DNA from: Mariprofundus sp. EBB-1
GTDB taxonomy: Bacteria; Pseudomonadota; Zetaproteobacteria; Mariprofundales; Mariprofundaceae
Length of the DNA stretch: 59,291 nucleotides
Assembly (NCBI RefSeq): GCF_003665155.1
Contig: NZ_RCFQ01000017.1
Span: 1-59,291, forward strand
Direction of reading: 5' to 3'
Under the pieces are notes generated by a model, which was given only the letters and a program-made list of their open reading frames with translations, did not search any database and was not told the DNA's origin. Numbering within the stretch: the first letter of the stretch is position 1; each line of letters opens with the position of its first letter. Position numbers and translations under genes: made by a program. Below are positions 29,205-37,480 of the stretch, in pieces.

Positions 29205-30510
29205 ATCTGGAATCATACCCGAGGCGTGGATAGCACGACCTCTCTCAGATCAACAGCGGCTTAGTGATGATAACTTACGAGAAAGCGAAGCGTATTTTCG
29301 CCAGCTTTTTGAGCTACATCATGACGTCATGTTATTAATTGATTATCAAGCCGGTATCATTCTGGATGCTAACCCTGCAGCAGCAGAATTTTATGGCTAT
29401 CCGCTGAAAAAATTGCGTGGCATGCATGTAAGCCAGATCAATGCACAGCATGAGTCAGAAATTGATCGCGACAGAAAGAAAGCCATTGTAGGAGAAGAGA
29501 ATATATTCACCTTTGAACATCGTTTGGCCAATGGTGATATACGTACGGTAGAATCACACATTTCACTGGTGAGTTTCAGGGGCAAAAGCCTGTTCTTTTC
29601 AATTATCCATGATATTACAGAGCGCATACGGGCAGATGCTGAGCTGCATATCGTAACCGCCGCATTTGAATCACAAGAAAGCATGGTGATCACTGATGCC
29701 AGTGGAGTGATTCTAAAGGTCAACCATGCTTTCACAAAGACCACTGGCTATACAATGGAAGAGGCCGTTGGCCAGACCCCGAGCCTACTTAAGTCGGGAC
29801 GTCATGATGCGAGTTTTTATAAGTCGATGTGGAAGACTCTCAAGCGCACCGGGAAATGGCAGGGAGAGGTTTGGGACAGGCGCAAGAGTGGAGAAATATA
29901 TCCCAAGTGGCTGATGATCACTGCGGTAAAAGGCGATGATGATGTCACTACACACTATGTCGGTTTACACCTCGATATCACCGAACGCAAACAGGCAGAA
30001 GAGAAGATCAACAATATGGCCTATCATGATCATCTTACCGGTTTAGCCAATCGCGCATTGTTTTTTGATCACATGCAACAGGCTATTGCTCATGGACGCC
30101 GTAACAAAAACTTTATAGCTGTATTGATGCTGGATCTTGATCACTTCAAACCGATCAATGATGCATTGGGTCATGAGTGGGGTGACAAGGCTCTTGTCGA
30201 AGTTAGCAAGCGCCTACTGAAATGTGCCCGTGCGACAGATACCGTAGCTCGCATTGGCGGCGATGAATTCAGTATCATTCTGCTCGATGGCAATTCCCGA
30301 AATTTTGCATGCCGGATGGCAGAAAAAATAATTACTGCCATTGGTAAGCCTTTAGCTCTGAATGACTCACAGTACTCGATAGGCGTAAGTATCGGTATTT
30401 GTCTGGCATCCCCAGACGATCAAGATGTGGAAGGCATTGTTAGCAGAGCTGATACTGCAATGTATCAAGCCAAAGAAAGTGGCAGAACCTGCTACCGAAT
30501 ATCAGAATAG
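29197..30510 (+). CDS. PAS-PAS-GGDEF diguanylate cyclase
   Basis: 437 residues. Two PAS domains lie near residues 28-145 and 150-265; the second shows the PAC-type end LHLDITERKQAEEKI. The GGDEF domain fills the rest. The active-site motif GGDEF is intact near residue 354, and RATD just upstream matches the RxxD product-inhibition site. It is thus predicted to make cyclic-di-GMP from GTP and to be feedback controlled. There is no EAL domain. No membrane segment is seen, so sensing is probably cytoplasmic. Translation is probably coupled to the leader ORF at 29151. Confidence 0.92.
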   Translation: MDKSGIIPEAWIARPLSDQQRLSDDNLRESEAYFRQLFELHHDVMLLIDYQAGIILDANPAAAEFYGYPLKKLRGMHVSQINAQHESEIDRDRKKAIVGEENIFTFEHRLANGDIRTVESHISLVSFRGKSLFFSIIHDITERIRADAELHIVTAAFESQESMVITDASGVILKVNHAFTKTTGYTMEEAVGQTPSLLKSGRHDASFYKSMWKTLKRTGKWQGEVWDRRKSGEIYPKWLMITAVKGDDDVTTHYVGLHLDITERKQAEEKINNMAYHDHLTGLANRALFFDHMQQAIAHGRRNKNFIAVLMLDLDHFKPINDALGHEWGDKALVEVSKRLLKCARATDTVARIGGDEFSIILLDGNSRNFACRMAEKIITAIGKPLALNDSQYSIGVSIGICLASPDDQDVEGIVSRADTAMYQAKESGRTCYRISE

Positions 30511-30722
30511 ATAAGCTATCCAGGGCAGGCGAATTAAAAAAATATGAATGGTGTGGACTGATTATTTCATGGTGATGGAATCGATTGATTATAAAGCAGA
30601 GCTACTTTACTGAAAAAGAAGTAATCAATGCGTAAAAATTCGTTCCGTAGTTAAGTCTGTTTTATAGCTAAGCAACACCGAACAGTGCCATTGTGATGAT
30701 CTTCACTAATACACGGTGAACC

Positions 30723-30755
30723 AAAAAAAAGGCCCGTCCATTGGGACAGGCCTTT
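30723..30755 (-). terminator. Rho-independent terminator of typA
   Basis: On the minus strand AGGCCTGTCC and GGACGGGCCT pair (one G-U) around a four-base loop, followed by eight T. It starts about 15 bases after the typA stop. Confidence 0.92.
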
Positions 30756-30770
30756 AGTGTGATTACAAGT

Positions 30771-32588
30771 TTACCCTTTAGGTGTTCCGCGTTTGCGTTC
30801 GTGTTCTTTCAGCAGACGTTTACGCAGACGAATAGAGCTTGGAGTGATTTCTACCAGCTCATCATCAGAGATGAATTCGATAGCGCGTTCCAGGCTCAGG
30901 TTCAAAGGTGGAACCAGATCAATTGCATCATCTTTACCGGACGAACGTACGTTGGTCAGTTTCTTCTCTCTGATCGGGTTAACGCACATATCTGCATCGC
31001 GATTATTGATGCCGATGATCATACCTTCATACACTGTTTCACCGGAACCAATAAACATTCTGCCACGTTCCTGAAGTTTCCACAGGCCGAAAGCAACAGA
31101 TGAACCGTTTTCCATGGAGATCAAAACTCCATTGATGCGGCCGCCAGGAAGAGTGCCAATGAATGGACCATATTCATGGAAGACATGATGCATAATACCA
31201 GTACCACGGGTATCCGTTAGAAACTCAGATGTATAACCAATCAGGCCGCGCGTAGGGCACATGAACTCAATACGCGTACAACCATCTGCATTGGTCGCCA
31301 TGGAGGTCATTTCCGCACCACGTTTACCAAGCTTTTCAATCACAGCGCCCTGATATTCCTGTTCTACATCAACAGTTACATGCTCGTAAGGTTCTTCTTT
31401 TACACCATTTTCTACACGAATAATCACGGTTGGACGTGATACAGCCATTTCAAAACCTTCACGACGCATGGTTTCTAAAAGAATACCGATGTGTAGTTCG
31501 CCACGGCCGGATACTTTAAATACATCTGCAGAATCAGTATCTTCTACACGCATCGCCACGTTGGTACGAATCTCTCTCATCAAACGGTCACGAATCTGTC
31601 GCGTCGTAATGAATTTACCTTCAGTACCAGCCAATGGAGACTTGTTGACGTGTATCTCCATAGAGAGGGTAGGCTCATCCACATGGATCACTGGAAGTGC
31701 AATAGGTGTTTCTTTCGATGCAATCGTTTCACCAATATTGATGTGTTCAATACCGGCCATGGCAACAATTTCACCTGCTTCCGCTTCCTGGATTTCAACA
31801 CGGTTCAGACCGAGGAAACCAAGTAGTTTACTTATTTTGAAATTTTCCTGTCTGGAATCGGCGTGTATAACGGTAACTTCTTCACCAACTTTCACACGTC
31901 CGTTAGCAATACGACCAATCACAACACGTCCGATGTATTCATCCCAATCCAGGGTCGTAGCCAACATCTGCAGAGGTGCATCAGGATCGCATTCAGGCGG
32001 GCGAACATGTTCAAGGATTGTATCAAACAGGCAGAGCAGGTTGTCGGACTTTTCATTCAGATCAAGCATGCCATAACCGTTTTTAGCAGATGCATAGACA
32101 ACAGGAAATTCTAACTGTTCATCGGTTGCACCAAGTGATGCAAACAAGTCAAATGTGAGGTCAACTACGGCATCAGGATCGGATCCTTCACGGTCAATTT
32201 TATTGATTACAACAATAGGTTTGAGGCCAAGAGCCAATGCCTTGGAGGTAACAAATTTGGTCTGTGGCATTGGGCCTTCACGGGCATCAACCAGCAGAAC
32301 CACACCATCAACCATGTTCAATACACGCTCTACTTCACCGCCGAAATCGGCATGGCCGGGGGTGTCAATAATGTTGATGTGGGTGTCACCAAAACGAATG
32401 GCAGTATTTTTTGCAGTAATGGTAATGCCGCGCTCTTTTTCGAGGTCATTGGAATCCATAACACATGTTTCCATGTCTGCACGGAGATTGTCCATCGTAC
32501 CAGATTGCTTCAGTAGCTCATCAACCAGTGTAGTTTTGCCATGGTCAACGTGAGCGATGATGGCGATATTACGTAATTTGCGTGTCAT
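30771..32588 (-). CDS. typA: Ribosome-associated GTPase TypA/BipA
   Basis: 605 residues. The elongation-factor-like G domain has AHVDHGKTT at 11-19, DTPGHADF near 76 and NKID near 128. EF-G-like domains III and V and the BipA-specific C-terminus follow (GSGETVYEGMIIG, NVRSSGKDD). It binds the ribosome and assists 50S assembly or stress translation. Monocistronic; a strong terminator follows. Confidence 0.96.
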   Translation of the reverse strand: MTRKLRNIAIIAHVDHGKTTLVDELLKQSGTMDNLRADMETCVMDSNDLEKERGITITAKNTAIRFGDTHINIIDTPGHADFGGEVERVLNMVDGVVLLVDAREGPMPQTKFVTSKALALGLKPIVVINKIDREGSDPDAVVDLTFDLFASLGATDEQLEFPVVYASAKNGYGMLDLNEKSDNLLCLFDTILEHVRPPECDPDAPLQMLATTLDWDEYIGRVVIGRIANGRVKVGEEVTVIHADSRQENFKISKLLGFLGLNRVEIQEAEAGEIVAMAGIEHINIGETIASKETPIALPVIHVDEPTLSMEIHVNKSPLAGTEGKFITTRQIRDRLMREIRTNVAMRVEDTDSADVFKVSGRGELHIGILLETMRREGFEMAVSRPTVIIRVENGVKEEPYEHVTVDVEQEYQGAVIEKLGKRGAEMTSMATNADGCTRIEFMCPTRGLIGYTSEFLTDTRGTGIMHHVFHEYGPFIGTLPGGRINGVLISMENGSSVAFGLWKLQERGRMFIGSGETVYEGMIIGINNRDADMCVNPIREKKLTNVRSSGKDDAIDLVPPLNLSLERAIEFISDDELVEITPSSIRLRKRLLKEHERKRGTPKG

Positions 32589-32836
32589 ATATAATAACCT
32601 CTAATTCTAAGTGGCGCGCATATTAGCGTTTTACCATCTATTTGGAAGTAATAAGATGTTGGTTGTAAAAAAATATCTACCACGAAGCCACAAAGGCACA
32701 GACAAAAATCAAGGTTTATCATCGTGAACGTTTTTTAAACAATCGTTTTCTAAGGTTTGATTAGGTTTTCTTTGTGCTCCAAAGGGATTTCTTTTCTGTC
32801 ATTAGAAAGATCATCTTATACTTGAAGACTGAATGT
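32589..32836. other. Spacer between map and typA with a repeat trace
   Basis: Near 32681-32705 the tract accacgaagccacaaaggcac resembles the same widespread intergenic repeat type noted near 6670 and 11160. No gene seen. Confidence 0.4.
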
Positions 32837-33589
32837 TTATAATGAAGGAACAGTAAGGATTTCACAGCCCGTTTCAGTAACAACCAGCGTATGTTCAAAC
32901 TGAGCAGAGAGTGTTTTATCGCGCGTGACCACGGTCCATTTATCGCCCAGGAGTTTTACTGCCGCTTTACCAATATTCACCATCGGTTCAATGGTAAAGA
33001 CCATGCCGGCTTTGAGTTTCATGCCTGTGCCCGCTTTACCGTAGTGCAGCACTTGTGGGTCTTCGTGAAACACGCGACCAATACCGTGCCCGCAATATTC
33101 ACGTACAACCGACATTCGTTCGCCTTCCACATAGACTTGAATGGCATGGCCAATATCTCCGAGTGTTGCGCCAGGACGCACTTGTGCTATACCGAGCTCC
33201 AGTGCTTTGCGTGCTGTTTCCACTACTTTCTCAGCTTTAACTTTGGGTTTCCCGACGTAAAATGTTTTACTCGTATCGCCATGCCAGCCATCAATGATGG
33301 TGGTGACATCGACGTTAACAATATCACCATCTGTGAGTGTTTTATTGGTGGGGATGCCATGGCAGACAACATGGTTTACCGACGTACAAACTGATTTGGG
33401 GAAACCGTGATAGTTGAGCGGGGCAGGGATGCCACCAGCCTTGATCGTGAAATCATGTACCAGATCATTGATATCATCGGTGGTGATGCCTGCTTTAATA
33501 TAAGGCTCAATCATGACTAATGTATCCGCAGCATGATGACATGCTGGCCGCATAGCCTCGATATCTTGTTCTGTTTTGATGCTAACCAT
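32837..33589 (-). CDS. map: Methionine aminopeptidase, type I
   Basis: 250 residues. It contains HVVCHGIPT, VNVDVTTIIDGWHGDTSKTF with the two metal Asp, GHGIGRVFHEDP with a metal His, and FTIEPMV plus the final Glu in TLVVTETGCE. All five ligands are present. It removes the initiator Met from new proteins. Monocistronic; it is not next to rpsB here. Confidence 0.96.
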   Translation of the reverse strand: MVSIKTEQDIEAMRPACHHAADTLVMIEPYIKAGITTDDINDLVHDFTIKAGGIPAPLNYHGFPKSVCTSVNHVVCHGIPTNKTLTDGDIVNVDVTTIIDGWHGDTSKTFYVGKPKVKAEKVVETARKALELGIAQVRPGATLGDIGHAIQVYVEGERMSVVREYCGHGIGRVFHEDPQVLHYGKAGTGMKLKAGMVFTIEPMVNIGKAAVKLLGDKWTVVTRDKTLSAQFEHTLVVTETGCEILTVPSL

Positions 33590-33667
33590 GCTGACTCCTG
33601 AAATTACTTGTAGGGTGGCCGTATGCTGACGTAATCTGTTGATTAGGTCATCTGTTGGAGGATACTC

Positions 33668-34138
33668 ATGCGGTTATATCTGGTTCAACATGGTTTAGCT
33701 AAAGAGAAACAAGAAGATCCAAAACGCCCGTTGTCTGTTCAGGGGCATAACGATGTGACACGTACTGCTGAATTTTTAAGCCTGTTTGAGAAACCAAAAC
33801 CGGTTCGTATTGTGCATAGTGGTGTCTTAAGAGCAGAACAGAGTGCCAATCTATTTTCTCAAGTCTGGGGCGGCATCCGTTGTGAACAAGCGCTTGAGCT
33901 TGGCCCCAATGATGATCCATCTACCTGGTCTGCTCATCTGGCCAGTATGAATGATGATGTTATGCTGGTTGGTCATCTTCCATATATGCAGCGTTTGGCC
34001 GGATTGCTTATCTGTGGTGATCCACAGCGTGAAGCGGTTCACTTTTGCAATGGTGGCGTTGTATGTCTTGAATGCAGAGAAACTGGTTGGTCAATCCTAT
34101 GGCAGATCAATCCAACACTGCTTGATGACAAGCATTAA
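33668..34138 (+). CDS. sixA: SixA-type phosphohistidine phosphatase
   Basis: 156-residue histidine phosphatase of the short SixA class. The catalytic segment reads LVQHGLA, so the usual RHG Arg is replaced by Gln while His8 is kept; this variant occurs in SixA-like proteins. The second His lies in LVGHLPYMQRL. SixA removes phosphate from phosphohistidine proteins such as phosphorelay or PTS components. A strong site (TTGGAGG) lies upstream of the ATG. Confidence 0.85.
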   Translation: MRLYLVQHGLAKEKQEDPKRPLSVQGHNDVTRTAEFLSLFEKPKPVRIVHSGVLRAEQSANLFSQVWGGIRCEQALELGPNDDPSTWSAHLASMNDDVMLVGHLPYMQRLAGLLICGDPQREAVHFCNGGVVCLECRETGWSILWQINPTLLDDKH

Positions 34139-34242
34139 CGTATGCAATGGTTGATTAGTATAGTTATCGGGTGCTGATTTGTAATTATTGCTTGCGCTTT
34201 GACACAGGCTTTTTAACATCACAATCTTTCATGGGAGGGGAT

Positions 34243-34797
34243 ATGACAGTTTCAGAGGTAATTGCTGCAATACAGGCTGGGAATAGCTTAGCTGGTGCAG
34301 ATTTGTCCGGCTTGGATTTTTCAAATCAGGATCTATCCGGAGCTGATCTGTCAGGAGCCAATCTTTCGAATTGTAATTTCTCCGGAGCTAATTTATCAAA
34401 TGCCAATATTCAAGGTGTAAGTCTTGATGGGGCGGTATTAATTAATACCAATCAGCATGGCATTCGCATTGACCTGGATCTATTGCGCGCACGCATCAGC
34501 AGTGGTTGGTCATTGACAGGTGTGGACTTAAGAGGTCTGGACTTGTCCGGTCTGGATTTAAGAAATGCCAAGCTCTCTGATGCCAATATGCAGGGTTGTA
34601 ACCTTGAAGGTACAGATTTTCGTGGTGCAATATTGAACGAAGCCAACCTCTCATTCTCCAACGTTCGTGATGCAGATTTTCGTGGTGCAAACCTGAAACG
34701 TGCTAATTTAACCCGTGCAGACCGAACAGGTGCAAATATCTCTAAATGGAAATTGAAGAAAGCCTTTATCGCCGGTGATATCGCTTATCGTTCCTGA
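34243..34797 (+). CDS. Pentapeptide-repeat protein
   Basis: 184 residues from the ATG at 34243, which follows GGGAGGGG. Two blocks of A(D/N)LXX repeats form predicted right-handed beta-helices, residues about 18-65 (ADLSGLDFSNQDLSGADLSGANL) and 100-165 (LRGLDLSGLDLRNAKLSDANM). They are split by a short non-repeat segment with RIDLDLLRARISSGWSL. Function unknown; some members inhibit gyrase or act as scaffolds. A longer in-frame start at 34171 is unlikely. Confidence 0.85.
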   Translation: MTVSEVIAAIQAGNSLAGADLSGLDFSNQDLSGADLSGANLSNCNFSGANLSNANIQGVSLDGAVLINTNQHGIRIDLDLLRARISSGWSLTGVDLRGLDLSGLDLRNAKLSDANMQGCNLEGTDFRGAILNEANLSFSNVRDADFRGANLKRANLTRADRTGANISKWKLKKAFIAGDIAYRS

Positions 34798-34847
34798 TCC
34801 AACGGTTTTTTATCATGTGATGATATTTCCTGTAATGTAAATGCGTT

Positions 34848-34882
34848 TGAGTCGACTCAGCATACACTTCACTTTGATTCAA
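34848..34882 (+). promoter_or_regulatory. Palindromes upstream of the arsenic operon
   Basis: TGAGTCGACTCA at 34848-34859 is a perfect 12-bp palindrome. TTTGATTCAAA at 34872-34882 is a second, with one central base. They lie 29-63 bases before arsS, where an ArsR-type repressor could bind. No arsR gene is in the window. Candidate only. Confidence 0.35.
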
Positions 34883-34910
34883 ATTTAATTTAACAGAGGA
34901 TATTGTATAT

Positions 34911-35876
34911 ATGCATGCAACACTGCCATTATTGGAGAAGACTGACTTCCCTGCCATCACTCGTGGAAAGCTCAATACGCTGCAAGTTAATTTAGGCTAT
35001 TTATGTAATCAAACCTGTTTACATTGCCATGTGGATGCAGGTCCTCGTCGCACCGAAATTATGGATAAAAAAACGGTGCAAACCGTGCTTGACTACTTGC
35101 GTGTGCAAGATATCAAAACACTTGATTTGACCGGTGGCGCACCGGAGATGAATCCGCATTTTGTTTACCTCGTAGAGCAGGCTAGTGCTATGGGCGTGCG
35201 TATCATTGATCGCTGTAATCTGACCATTCTGGAAGAAGAAAACTATAGTGATACAGCTGAGTTTCTTGCGAAATACAAGGTCGAAGTCGTTGCGTCGCTG
35301 CCCTGTTATTTGAGTGATAATGTTGATGCTCAGCGTGGTAAAGGGGTGTTTGATAGCAGCATTAGAGCCATTCAGCGTTTGAATGCACTTGGGTATGGTA
35401 TCGAGGGTTCAGGTTTAACATTAACACTGGTCTATAATCCACAGGGGGCAAACCTGCCGCCTTCACAGAGTGAACTGGAAATTGCTTATAAACGCGAACT
35501 GCACTTGCGTTTTGGCATTGTTTTTAATCAACTCTTTACCATCACCAATATGCCCATAAAACGTTTTGGTAGTACACTTATTTCACAAGGAAAATTCGCA
35601 TCTTATATGCAGCTACTTAAAGAAGTTTATAGCGAAAAAAACCTCGATGGACTGATGTGTAAAAGCTTAATAAGCGTGGACTGGAGAGGTTATGTTTATG
35701 ATTGTGATTTTAATCAAATGCTGAATCTTCCCATACACAGAGAGGGTGGTTTAGCTACGCACCTTTCTGAACTGATTGAACAGGAGATCTCCGGATCTTC
35801 AATTGTTGTGATGGATCACTGTTATGGCTGTACTGCCGGCCAGGGTTCCAGTTGCGGCGGAGCATTGGAGGAGTGA
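34911..35876 (+). CDS. arsS: Arsenosugar biosynthesis radical SAM protein ArsS
   Basis: 321 residues. The radical SAM cluster motif is CNQTCLHCH near residues 34-42, followed by LDLTGGAPEMNP and a SPASM-like C-terminus (MCKSLISVDWRGYVYDCDFNQM, HCYGCTAGQGSSCGG). This matches the ArsS family, which adds the deoxyadenosyl group to dimethylarsenicals on the way to arsenosugars. Its stop codon overlaps the next gene by one base. The arsenic role is supported by arsM two genes later. Confidence 0.92.
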   Translation: MHATLPLLEKTDFPAITRGKLNTLQVNLGYLCNQTCLHCHVDAGPRRTEIMDKKTVQTVLDYLRVQDIKTLDLTGGAPEMNPHFVYLVEQASAMGVRIIDRCNLTILEEENYSDTAEFLAKYKVEVVASLPCYLSDNVDAQRGKGVFDSSIRAIQRLNALGYGIEGSGLTLTLVYNPQGANLPPSQSELEIAYKRELHLRFGIVFNQLFTITNMPIKRFGSTLISQGKFASYMQLLKEVYSEKNLDGLMCKSLISVDWRGYVYDCDFNQMLNLPIHREGGLATHLSELIEQEISGSSIVVMDHCYGCTAGQGSSCGGALEE

Positions 35877-36523
35877 TGGCACTACATGATGAACTTGAAG
35901 CGTTTAACCGCGGATTCGTAGCCCAGGTTCCCGATAATATTGTAAGGACCATGAATGATGCGGTGCAGATACTACAATCTTCAGGCTTAACCGAACGGGC
36001 TTTACAAGCTGGACAACAACATGCTCCTGATTTTGATCTCCCTGAACTGAATGGGGAGAAAGTAAAATTGTCTGAAGCGCTAAAGCGTGGTGTGGTTGTT
36101 ATCACATTCTATCGAGGCAGCTGGTGTCCATACTGTAATTTGGAGATGCAGGCCTTGCAGAAAGCGCTGCCTGACATTGAAGCTGCGGGCGCTCAATTGA
36201 TCGCCATAGCTCCCGAACTGCCGGAATTTGCTGCGCAAACGCGGGATAAAGGAAACCTTACGTTTCCGCTGTTGAGTGATCAGAACAATGAAACTGCCAA
36301 GCAATATGGTTTGGTATTCACCTTACCTGAAAGCTTGAGGCCTATTTATGAGAGTTTTGGCATCGATTTGCCAGCCAGTCACGGCAATGATCATTTTGAA
36401 CTACCTATGCCTGCGACCTATATTATTGCACCTGATGGCAAGGTGATGAGTGCTTTTGTAGATGTGGATTATACCAAACGTATGGAACCATCTGACATAA
36501 TAAAAATATTGAAAACCATTTAA
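35876..36523 (+). CDS. Peroxiredoxin-like (AhpC/TSA) protein of the arsenic operon
   Basis: 215 residues from the ATG at 35876, which overlaps the arsS stop. A thioredoxin fold has the redox motif CPYC in FYRGSWCPYCNLEM near residue 80, followed by LPMPATYIIAPDGKV. The N-terminal helix region resembles peroxiredoxin-like proteins that accompany arsS/arsM. It may supply reducing power or detoxify peroxide. Fifteen bases separate it from arsM. Confidence 0.82.
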   Translation: MALHDELEAFNRGFVAQVPDNIVRTMNDAVQILQSSGLTERALQAGQQHAPDFDLPELNGEKVKLSEALKRGVVVITFYRGSWCPYCNLEMQALQKALPDIEAAGAQLIAIAPELPEFAAQTRDKGNLTFPLLSDQNNETAKQYGLVFTLPESLRPIYESFGIDLPASHGNDHFELPMPATYIIAPDGKVMSAFVDVDYTKRMEPSDIIKILKTI

Positions 36524-36537
36524 CTACGGAGAAAACA

Positions 36538-37368
36538 ATGAGTGTAAAAGCTGATAATGTGCGTCAGCACGTGCGTAAATCTTATGCGGAAGTGGCAGAT
36601 GCCAGTAATGATGGTGATTGTTGCGGTGTGGAATCCAGTTGCTGCGGCGTCTCTGATGATGCGGCGATCAATACACTGATCTCCACACGCTTGGGTTACT
36701 CTGAAGATGACCTGGCTAATGTACCGGATGGTGCCGATATGGGCCTTGGCTGTGGTAATCCGCGGGCAATTGCTTCACTGCGTCCGGGTGAAGTGGTTAT
36801 TGATCTTGGTAGCGGTGGTGGTTTTGATGCATTTCTGGCGGCCCGTGAAGTTGGTGAAAGCGGTCATGTGATTGGCATCGACATGACCCCCACCATGTTA
36901 TCCAAAGCGCGTAACAACGCCGAAAAAGGAAAATTCAGCAATGTAGAGTTTCGCCTTGCGGAGATTGAATACCTGCCGATTGCAGATAACACTGCCGACA
37001 TCATTATTTCTAACTGTGTGATTAATCTTTCACCGCATAAGGAACTGGTATTTGCTGACGCATTTCGTGTGTTGAAACCGGGTGGACGCCTGGCCATCTC
37101 CGATGTGGTGGCAACAGCGGAGATGCCGGATGAGATGAAAAATGATCCGATATTGCATGCAGGCTGTATGGCTGGTGCATCCATGATTGATGTGCTGGAG
37201 ATCATGATGGCCGATGCCGGTTTTGAGCAAATTAGTATTATTCCAAAAGACAGTTCGCGCGAATTTATTCGTGACTGGGCACCCGGTCGGGGCGTGGAAG
37301 CGTATGTTGTATCGGCTTACATTGAAGCGAAGAAGCCGGGCGGTTGCTGTTCAGGGGCTTCTTGCTGA
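36538..37368 (+). CDS. arsM: Arsenite S-adenosylmethionine methyltransferase
   Basis: 276 residues. The methyltransferase glycine motif is VIDLGSGGGFDAFLAA near 86-101. The arsenic-binding cysteines of ArsM are recognisable: DMGLGCGNP (Cys near 70), SNCVINLSP and HAGCMAGA. An N-terminal Cys pair cluster (CCGVESSCCG) and a C-terminal CCSGASC are also present. It turns arsenite into methylated arsenicals. Last gene of the ars operon; 112 bases then lead to the next operon. Confidence 0.93.
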   Translation: MSVKADNVRQHVRKSYAEVADASNDGDCCGVESSCCGVSDDAAINTLISTRLGYSEDDLANVPDGADMGLGCGNPRAIASLRPGEVVIDLGSGGGFDAFLAAREVGESGHVIGIDMTPTMLSKARNNAEKGKFSNVEFRLAEIEYLPIADNTADIIISNCVINLSPHKELVFADAFRVLKPGGRLAISDVVATAEMPDEMKNDPILHAGCMAGASMIDVLEIMMADAGFEQISIIPKDSSREFIRDWAPGRGVEAYVVSAYIEAKKPGGCCSGASC

Positions 37369-37480
37369 TAGTCTAAGGTCTCAAACCCTGCAATTTCTAT
37401 GGTATTCTGTATGTTAGCCTGTATGTTTTCAACTATGAAAGTTTCATATAAACAAAGAAGAGAGTGAGGTTGATTTTCTC

